Below, one piece after another: positions 17,527 through 27,500 of a stretch of 64,000 nt of DNA. Position numbers and translations under genes: made by a program. The DNA is from Peristeroidobacter soli (GTDB lineage: Bacteria; Pseudomonadota; Gammaproteobacteria; Steroidobacterales; Steroidobacteraceae), in the NCBI RefSeq assembly GCF_004138485.1, contig NZ_ML142848.1:1648640-1712639 (forward strand), in the 5' to 3' direction. A model generated the notes under the pieces. That model worked only from the letters and a program-made list of their open reading frames with translations, was not told the DNA's origin and did not search any database. Within the stretch, counting starts at the first letter, position 1. Each line of letters opens with the position of its first letter.

Positions 17527-18500
17527 TTGGGCATGGCCGTTACGAAATCCACGCTGCCTTCGGCTGTGATCTGCCACACGGATAGAACGTTCGCCGTCTT
17601 ACCGTTCGCACCCGTCATCGTGCCGGTGGCGCGAACTTTATTACCTTGCATGGTCGCAGTCCCAAAATTGTCGATCAAGTGCTGCTTCAACGCCGGCTCC
17701 AGATTCTTTTCGCTGAAGCCCAGCACGCCGCGGAAGAAACCGCCCTTGCCTTTGCTTTCCACGCTGTTCACATTGCCCAGCAGGTAATCCACCTTGCCCA
17801 GGGTCGAGTTCACCGGGCCGGGCACGCGGATCGCGTGGATGTCCAGAATCTCGCCGGAGGTGCGACTGATGAATCGTGCCGAGCTGCCGCGCCGGACCGC
17901 CCGCTCGATTTTCTTTTCCGCGCCCAGGAAAGGAATCCAGTTCCAGGGACTGCTCGCCTCTTCGTCGGCGATATCGGCAAGATCGCTCGCTCCTTGGGCG
18001 ACCATTTTGGCGCCGCGGGCCGCGCTCTGGCGGGTCAGCTCGTATTCGCAGGTCTCGTCGCAAGCCGTGTCGGCGGACTGGCGTCCGTTCGGATCGATGA
18101 ATCGATACGGATTGTTGTTGCTGTAGCCGTACCTGTTGAAGGTGAACGGATCGGCGGGATTGATTCCGGCCGGATCGATGCTCATGAAGCGCCCGAGATA
18201 CGGGTCGTAGTAGCGCGCGCCAAAGAACGTGAGCCCGGTCGCGTCGTCATGTTCCTTGCCGGTATAAGACAGCTTTTCGTTCCCGGCGGTCGAGTCGAGC
18301 TGCTGGCCGAACGGCGCATATTCCTTACGCCACAACAACTGCCCGGACTCATCCGAAGCCGCGACCACCGAGCCGAGGGCATCATTGTGATAGAACGTCG
18401 TGGTGCGCTCGGCGAATGCCTGCATGGCGATTGCCGCCAACAGCACTGCCAGCAGCAGACGGACGAGCGAGTGGACGATCATGGCGCGTTGCTCGCTCAC
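17523..18500 (-). CDS. Secreted RHS C-terminal core with DUF6883-like C-terminal domain
   Basis: 325 residues from GTG 18500, which overlaps the stop of the giant RHS gene as GTGA and has GGAG 6 nt upstream (ATG 18482 is an alternative). A Sec signal (LLLAVLLAAIAMQAFA) is followed at once by the end of an RHS cage: FYHNDALGSVVAASDESG, TGKEHDDATGLTFFGARYY, GRFMSIDPAG and NPYRFIDPNG. The last is the conserved DPxG site where RHS proteins are normally cut. After a linker, residues about 215-325 read like a DUF6883 domain (KVDYLLG, GKGGFFRGVLGFS, ANVLSVWQI, DFVTAMPK), found at the ends of polymorphic toxins. The YD repeats that should precede this core are in the upstream gene. Confidence 0.85.
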   Translation of the reverse strand: MSEQRAMIVHSLVRLLLAVLLAAIAMQAFAERTTTFYHNDALGSVVAASDESGQLLWRKEYAPFGQQLDSTAGNEKLSYTGKEHDDATGLTFFGARYYDPYLGRFMSIDPAGINPADPFTFNRYGYSNNNPYRFIDPNGRQSADTACDETCEYELTRQSAARGAKMVAQGASDLADIADEEASSPWNWIPFLGAEKKIERAVRRGSSARFISRTSGEILDIHAIRVPGPVNSTLGKVDYLLGNVNSVESKGKGGFFRGVLGFSEKNLEPALKQHLIDNFGTATMQGNKVRATGTMTGANGKTANVLSVWQITAEGSVDFVTAMPK

Positions 18501-21500
18501 AGGCCGCTCCTTGTATCGTCGAACGTTTGCTCCGGCGCCCGTGCCCCCGGCGGCGTCGCACTGAGGCTGCGCACTACGATGTTGTCGAACGTGGCACCGC
18601 CATTGCGCCAGCAGTAGAACGCCACCGAACCGCTCGCCACGCCGGTATCCGTGCCGGTGTAGAACACTTGCCCGTCGATCATCACCGTGATGGTGCCGTT
18701 GTAAGCGGAGATCGATAGGCGATACGTCTGATTCAGATTGAATGCGACGCTGTCTTCCTTCAACACGGTGAAGGTGCCGGCCACGCGCTTGACCAGCCGC
18801 CGTTGCGACAGCGTGCGATCCATCGAGAAGCGGTAATAGTTGGTGTTGTCCAGGTAGCGGAACATCAGACCCAGCGTGTCCGGATCGCTGGCTCGCAGGT
18901 CCGCCTCGACCGTGTAGTTGGTCCAGCTCGTGCCGTTCGTCCAATACATATAAGTGCCGAGTCGCGGGATGGTGGCAGGCGTGGTCGCGCCGCCAAAGAT
19001 CTGCGAGGTCTGCACCGCCGCTTGCGTGCTCGCGCTCCACACGGGTGGGCCGCCGCTCGTGCCGGCATCGGTGACGATGGTGAAGCCACCGAGGCTGCGA
19101 TTGGTGAAGTCGTTGGACATCAGCACCGGCCGCGCCGCGCCCACTGTAATGGTGATCGTCGGCGCGTGAACGGCGCCCAGGCTGTCAGTGACCCGCGCTG
19201 TGATCGTGTGCGTGCCGGTGGACAGCGTGCTGGTGCTGATCTGACCGGTCGAGCCTAGATTGCCATTGATGCTCGAGGACCACGTGATCGAACTCGTCAG
19301 CGGCCCATCCTCCTCGTCGGTTGCAGTCGCGGAGAACGCGATGAGATCGCCGAGGCCATACGCCGCGCCATTGGCGGGAGAGACGATCGTGACCACGGGT
19401 GCGTGATTCACGAACTGATTGACCGTCAGGCTGATCGTCGCGAGTCCAGTGACGTTGCCACTGTCCGTGCTACTCGCCGTGATCACGTGCGTACCGAGAC
19501 TGAGTGTGCTCACATTCAACACGCCGCCAGTCCCCAACGCGCCATCGACGCTCGAAGACCATTGGATCGTGCTGGAGAGCGAGCCGTCTTCGGCATCCTC
19601 CGAGATCGCGCTGAAAGTCACATTCCGGCCTTCGACCACCGAGGCATTGTCGGCGGGGCTGGCAATGGTCACGACCGGCGCGTTATTCGAGCTGGCCGTC
19701 GTCAGGTTCTCGACTTCGACGTTGTCGAACGCTGCGCCCTGGCTGCCCCACGAATACAGCGCGATCGAGCCGCGCAGGTGGCTGGGGTCGTTGCCGGTGT
19801 AGAGCTGGACCCCGTCGAGGCGGATCGTGATGGTCGTCCCCACCACCTCGACTTCCAGCTGATAGCTCTGGTTCTGCACGTACTGCCACGTGTCTTGCCA
19901 GATCGTCGAGTACACGCCGTTCACTTTCTTGACCAGGCGACGGAAGCCGCGCTCCCGATCCATCGAGAAGCGGTAATAGTTGTTGTCGTCGCGGACGCGG
20001 AACATCAGGCCGAGGCTGTCGTCGTCCGGCGAGCTGATGCTCAGATTCACGCGATAGTCGGTCCAGTGCGTGCCGCTGGTCTGCAACAGATAAGTCGCCT
20101 GCTTATCGATCGCGGGCGACGTGAGCGATCCCGACCACGTGCCGGTGAGCTCGGTCGCGGCACCGTTGGATACTCTCCACACCGACGCGGCGATCGGTGC
20201 GTTATCGACGACACGCCAGCCCGCCAGCGCGTCCGGCCCGACCGACACATCGAACGGATCGTACATGTGATAGGCCTGGCCATCGGCGTTGATGACGATG
20301 GTCCTGGTCGCGCGGCCGGTGACGCCACCGCCATCGGTGGCGGTCGCAGTGATCACATGCTCGCCGGCGGTGAGATTGCCGACTCGAATCGAAGCGCCGC
20401 GCCCCAACTCGCCGTCGATGTTCGACGACCAGACGATCGACGAGCTCAGATCGCCTTGCTCGCGATCGGTCACGGTGCCCACCAGAGGAAGGGTGCTGTC
20501 GACGGTGTAGAAGCCGTTCAAGCCCAGCGACGTGATGCGTACCACCGGCGGATAGTTGGCCGGAATCGGCAGCACTTTCACCGCGATCTCCTCGGCGGCT
20601 TTGGCGCCGGCGCTGTCCATCACCAGCGCTGTGATGATGTGATCGCCGACTTGCAGATTGCTGACCGTGATGGTGGAGCCCGTGCCGATCGCGCCCTGCA
20701 GGCTCGACGACCACTGGATGGCATTGAGCTGGCCTTCCTGCGGGTCATAGCCGATCGCGCTGAACGTGAGCGGATCGGTGAAATAGATTTCGGTGTTGGT
20801 CGCGGGCGCCTCGATCACGATGAACGGCGCCTCGTTGTCCGGCGAGTCGACGATGGCCCATACCATCCGGGTGGTCGTGAGGCCGGAGCTGTCAGTCACC
20901 GCTGCACGGATTTGATGCCAACCGACACTCAGCGACGATGTGCTGAACGAGGAGCCCGTGTGCAGCGGACCGTCCAGCGGCGAGGTCCACTGGATGCTGC
21001 CGCTCAGATCGCCGTCGCGCTGATCGTAGGCGCTCGCCTCGAAATACACCTCTTCGCCCGCCATCACCTCGACGAAGCCCCACGGCGAGTTGATGTTCAA
21101 CTCCGGAGGCAGGAGCGCGACGGTGATGTTGCGCGTTTGCGATGCCTCGGCGCCCGAGCTGTCGCGCACACGAGCTGTGATCACGTGCGGCCCCGTACTC
21201 AGACTCGACGACGAGATGAACGCGCCGGTCCCGATGAGGCCGTCGCGATCGGAAGACCATTCGATGCTGCTGCTCAGATCGCCATCCGCGGTGTCATACG
21301 CTTCGGCATCGAAATAGATTGGGGTGCCTTGTTCGTATGTTCCGTCCGCGGATGGAGAATAGATGTAGAGGTTCGGCGGAATGATCTCCACCGTGATCTG
21401 CACGGTCGCACTCGTCGACGTGCCGCTGCTGTCCGTAACCTTCGCAGTGATCGTATGCGAGCCTGCCTGCAACGTCGTGACGGTCAGCGTACTGGCCGTG

Positions 21501-24500
21501 CCCAATGGACCGTCCAGACTCGATGACCATTCGATCGCGGCGCTGAGATCGCCGTCGACTCGATCCTGCGCAGTGCCGGCCAGCACGACAGCTGCGCCGC
21601 GCTCGAATTGTGCATCGGTGGTCGGCGACGTGATGGAGACAGTCGGCGGCACGATGCCTACCGTTGCGGTGAACGTGTCGCTGCCGCTGAGGTTGCTGCT
21701 GTCCGTGGCAGTCGCGGTAATCGTGTGAGTGCCGGCGCGCAGTGAATGCAGAGACAACGACGCACCGCTGCCGAGTACGCCTTCCAGATTCGAGGACCAC
21801 TCGACGCCGGCGCTCAACTCTCCATCGGTCATATCCACCGCATAGGCGCTGACGTTGAGCAGCTCGCCAACATCGAGGTTGACGGTAGCGCCGGAACCCG
21901 GCGCGGTGATCACCACGCTCGGCTCGGGGCTGGGCGGCACGGGCACGATCCGAGCTGTATTGCGACTGTTTCGGTTATCGCGATTCCTGGTTGGCCACGG
22001 CGAGTCGGCGAGACCGCTCGAGCCCGAGACGATCAGCACGCGCTGGCCCGCCGGGCCCAGATAAATCGTGCCATCGATCAGAATGACCGGATAAGTCACA
22101 TCGCCGGAGCTGTCTAGCATTGCTTCCGACAGTCTCACGCCCGCACTGCTATACGACGCGAACGCGTTGTTGCGCGTGGCCACGTAGATGCGACCGTTCG
22201 AACCGATCACGGGCGTACCAGCGAACGTGTAGGTTTCCGTCGCAGTCCAGGTCAACACGCCCTGACGCGACACTGCACACAGTGCGCGCTGCGTTCCGCA
22301 GAGTTGCAGAATCAGCCCATCCGGCGTGATCACGGGCTCGCCGCGCGCGCCCGCGAACGTCCATTGGCGAACGCCGCTGACCGCCGCAATCGCGTGCAGG
22401 CCGGCGGAGTTGCTTATATAAATCGTGCCGTCCGAATCGATCGACGGCGCCGAGAACTCCGTGCCGGTGCCTCGCGATGTCGTGTCGACCCAGCGCTGCG
22501 TTCCAGACACTGCATCGTAAGCACGAATGCCACTCGCGCCGTCATGCGCGATGACGTCGCCATTCAATCCGATCGCGAGCTTCGGACGGCGACCCGAGAA
22601 CCGCACGCCATTGCCCCACACCGGACGCCCCTTGCTGTTGATTGCAAGGATCAGATCGCCAGCGGAGTCACTGCTGCGCACGCCGAAATACAACGTACCA
22701 TTGGCGCCGAGTACCGGCGGTTCATACAAACCAACGGAGGTCGAAGGCGCGGCGACGCTGTACGACCAGCGCTGCCTGCCATTCGGGAACAGCGCGACGA
22801 CACGCTGCGCGTTGTCGGCACGCGCCGTGATGACATAGATCGTGCCGTCGGCGCCAATCACCGGATGACCGACGATCTGCGTCGGCCAGGTCCACTTCAC
22901 CGAGAAATCGGGATTGAGCGCTTCCAGCCCGGTGCTGCTGTTCTGATAGATCGTGCCATCGACGCCGAGCGCCACCGATCGCATCGGCATGGTGCTGTCG
23001 TTGACTTGCAGAGCGACCGCACCCTCCGTCGGCACCGACGTCGCGTTGCGCAGATCGGTGCCCGCCCAATATTCCTGGCGATTGCTGAAGCCGTCGCCGT
23101 CCGCATCCTCGAGTGCGTCGGCTGCGTTACGCGGATCCAGGCCGTACTGAACTTCCTGCCCATCGCTGATGAAGTCGCGATCTGAATCGGCATTCAGCGG
23201 ATCGGTGTGATACGTGAGCACTTCCTGGCCGTCGTTGAGGCCGTCGCCATCGCTGTCGGCGACATTCAATCGCGTGCCCGCGGCATGTTCCTGCGCATTC
23301 GTCAGGCCATCGCCATCGGGGTCCTGAGCCGCATCGGCGGGATTCGCCGGATCGAGACCATAGGCAAGCTCGGCGCAATCGTCGATGCCATCGCCGTCTC
23401 GATCCGCCGCGATGCTGAATGCTTCACTGTCGAAGCATTGATAGGAACTGCCGGCACTGTCGTGCCGTGAAGTCGGCCAAGGCGTGCGAGCGAGACCTCC
23501 GCCGTTGTCGACGACGGCGAACAGCTGGCCCGTGCGTGAGCCGTAGTACAACGTGCCGTCGCGATCGATGACCGGCGGCGCACTGACCTCGGTATCGACC
23601 TTGTGAATCCATAACAGCGTGCCCGCCGGGCTGTAAGCGCTGATGGCACCGCCGAAGTTGGTGACGTAGATGGTGCCGTCCGCCGCGACCGTCGGGGTGT
23701 ATGAGGTGCCGTAAGTTGCGGCGGACCACAACGTGCTGCCGTCCTGATCGCTCACCGCGTACAGCTTGCTGTCGTAGGCGCCGATGTAGAGTGTGCCGTC
23801 GCCACCGACGGTTATCGTCGAACGCGTCTGCTGATCGGGCGACTGGCGCGTCCACAGAATCTCCCCTTGTGGACTGACCGCGTAGGTGCGACCGATCGTA
23901 TCGGAGAAATAGATCTTCTGATTCGGGCCAATGACCGGCGCGGCCGCCGCCTCGGCGATTCCTTCGATCGACCAGAGCTGCAGTCCTCCAGGACTGAAGG
24001 CGCGCATGACGCCCGACGCGTCCATCACATACACGTTGCCATTCGCGGCAACCACCGGCGGATACGTCACACCATCGTTGAATGAGCCGACCGCAACTGA
24101 CTGCCCGTCCTCATTCAGCGCGCTCCATCGACCGAAGACGCTGATGCCGAAGGGTCCCGCGCTGATGGTGTAGGCGGCGAAATAGACACGGCCGCCTGTG
24201 CCCAGCACGACGCCGGTGGCATTGCTGGCGGCATGAACCCAGCGGCGCGTGCCGTCGGGATTGATCGCGTGAATGCCCGGCGTTGCGCCGGCGGCGGAGA
24301 TATAGATCGTGCCGTTCGGCGCAACGATCGGTGCCGACAGCGACGCCTGCGGCACCGTATATCGCCAGCGCTGCGTGCCATCGGGATAGATGGCGTAGAG
24401 ATTTTCATAGTCGGCGCTGACGTAGATCGTGCCGTCCGGCCCGATCGCCGCCGACGACATCACTCTGCCAAGAGTCTCGAAGCTCCATGCCTGTCGACCA

Positions 24501-27500
24501 CGCGCCGGCGTGCTTTGTGCGCGGGTCGGATCGAAGCCCGCCAGGCTTTCCTGCCGGTTGCTGAATCCATCGCCATCGGCATCGAGCCGCGCATCGCTGG
24601 GATCGTGCGGATTGCTGCCGAGTTGCAGCTCCCAGTAATCCGACACGCCGTCATGATCCAGATCGGCCAGCGCCGGATCGAGTTGTGAGTTACCCGCCTC
24701 CGCGCCGTCGCTCAGCCCATCGCCGTCGGAGTCGGCCAGTGTCGGGTCCGTGAGATACTGATTCATCTCTTGGTAATCGGACACGCCGTCGTTGTCCGTG
24801 TCCGCCCTGGACAGTGACGTGCCCGCGAGGAACTCCTGCAGATTGCTCAGCCCGTCACCGTCGCGATCCGCGGCCGCATCGCTGGCGTTCGCCGGATCGA
24901 GGCCCAACTGCACCTCCATGCAATCGTTGATGCCGTCGCCGTCGGTATCCACCGCCGCATTCGCGAACCGATCGTCCGATTTCGCGAGCGTCAACGTGCC
25001 GAGCCGGATGTAATCCGTGCGTGTGCAAGTCGCGATGGAATCCTCGAACAACAACGCGCCGGTGTGCGCCGGGACGCTGTAACGAATGTCGTAGGATCGA
25101 TGTTTCTTCTCGACGACGCGTTGCCCGTTGCCGTCGTACACGAACTCCTTGTCCACCACCGACGTGGTCTGCGACGGGGTGCGACTCACCACCCTGGCCT
25201 CGACCAGGTTGGAAGCCGCGTCGTAGCTGAACTGTTTGTCGTCGACCGTGACGACGCGCATGCCGGCATCGAATCCATACTGGCGCCGGGCGACGGCATT
25301 GCCGCGGGAATCGAAGTCCATCCGAATGCGCGCCAGCTCACGCGTACTGTCGGTCGGGCTCATCTGCTTGACCTGACGCAACCGGCGCTGGTCGTCCATC
25401 TGATGGTTGAGCGTGTCGCTGCCGACGACTCTGCTGCGCATGTTGCCGAAGAAGTCGTAAGCGAACTGCGCGCGCCCCCACGAGCCATTGGCGATCAGCA
25501 ACCGATCCAGGCCGTCGTAGCTGCCCGCGTCCTGCATGCGCACGGACTTCGACGCGTCGATGCCGTCGACCATGGCAGTCATGTTGCCGGCCAGGTCGTA
25601 GCTGTAGCTCAGGTCGACCAGGCCACCGGCGCGAATGGTTTCGGGGATCATGCGCTGACTGAGCGTGACGTTGGTGACCACGCCGTTCGCCAGCCGATAA
25701 CTTTGCAACTGGCCACCCGGATGCCAGGTCACGTTGGTCGCGAACGTGCCGGCACGCGTCGGGCGACCGAACGCGTTCGGCGCGTAGTCGACCGCCAGCC
25801 CGCTCGGATACGTCACCCGCGACAGCGCATCCAGATCGTCATATTGATTGGCGGTGACGTAGCTGCGAACCCCGAGCACCGCATCGGCGATGCTCAGCGT
25901 CTGGTTGGTGAGATTGTCGTTCTCGTCATAGTCATAGACCCAGTGCGCTGCTCCTTTGGTGACTTCCCGCACATTGTTATTGGCATCGTAGAGCCGCGCT
26001 TCATCGGGCGTCGTATCCGGATAGTTGGTGTGAGTGCGCCGGCTGAGATCGTCGTACCCGAACAGGACCGGCTCATTGTCGTTCACGCGCTCGCTGAGCA
26101 CATTGCCGATCGGGTCATGCGTGTAGACGGTGGTGCCGACTTCGGGCTCGATGGCGCGCACCAGAAACTGGTGCTCGTCATATTCATACTCCTTGCCATA
26201 GCCGCGCACGCTGCCGTTCGAGAGCAGCTCGCCTTGGAATACCCGCGTGATGTTCTCGTAGGCGTTTCTGAAGATGAGCGTGCCGACGTTCTCGGGCGCC
26301 TTGACGAAAGCCAGCGACATGCTGGCGAAGTCGATGCCGCGGACGTGATAGTTGTACGTGGTGGTGAAGCCACGCTCATTGGTCACCCGCACCTCGTCAT
26401 CGTCGTACACATACCCGACGTGACCGCCGTCCGACCGCTCCGTGCGAACGATGCGCCCCAACGCGTCATACGAGCTGGCGATACCGGCAGCCGAGCTGGG
26501 ATAGGAAACAAAAATCTGGCGGCCGCTGGCGTCGTACCGCTTGGTTCGATAGATCTCCTGTCCGGTGACGCTGTCGCGCCGCTCGGTCCGCAACGCCTGC
26601 CCGAAATCGTTGATCAGCTCGGACTGCTGATAACCGCCGCGCGTGAGTGTGCGCCGGTAACCGCCACCGACCGTGTCGTAATGGATGGTCACATCGGCCT
26701 TGATCGGGAAATCGATGGCCGTGAGCCGGTTCAGCTCGTCATATTGAAAGGCAGTCGTAAAACCGCGGCCATTGGTGTCCGAGCGCACCGTGCCCGTGTC
26801 GTTGACGACCCGCTCGATCGTGACCGACTCCGGCAGCCGCTCCAGCCGCGGAACGCCGCGTTTGTAATTCGAGTAACGCCGGATCTTGCCGCGGGCATCC
26901 TCGATGGTCGCGATGTCGCCGGCGTCGTTGTACGTGTACTTCGTTTCCACGCCGAGCGAGACTTCGCTCAGCAGCTTGCCGTTGGCGTTGAAGGTGCGCT
27001 CGATCTCGCCCACGGTGTGCGGAGTGGCGCCCCCGAGCTCCTGCCGGATTTCGTCCTTGGGCAGCTGGACGATCCATTTGGCCGGATCGATGAAATACGT
27101 CAGCCGCGTCTGTATCGAGGGCCGATCGCTGAAGTTGGTGCTCTCCACGATGCGGCCCGGATTGCCATAGGCATCGTGATCGAAATATTGTTTGTAATGA
27201 TTGAAGCCCTCGGTCGGCGCCCGGGAGTCGCGGTCGACGTATTCGCCACTGAGCATCGGTGCATAAGTGCCGTCGTCGCGCCACCAGGAGCGATACCCCG
27301 CACCGTGCCAGTAGTCTTCGGTTGAAATCCGCCGCCCGGTCCACGAGTAGCCGGTGCGCTGGAGCAATGCATTGCCGGTGCTGTAGATCTCGTGCATCAC
27401 CTGTAAGCCGACGAACGACGGCCGCACGAACACCTGGCCACCGGTGGGACCGGCGGCGCGAAAGTCCTTGCCGTAGTGATAGAACTTCTGGATGTCCTCC

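Noticed and set aside
19403-21526. Long plus-strand open frame (707 codons) opposite the giant RHS gene
   Set aside because: It mirrors the GC-rich third positions of the minus-strand gene, has Arg/His/Asp-rich composition without domains, and no ribosome site.
25064-27325. Plus-strand open frame of 753 codons opposite the YD repeats
   Set aside because: Same shadow effect; the minus strand has clear YD-repeat motifs.
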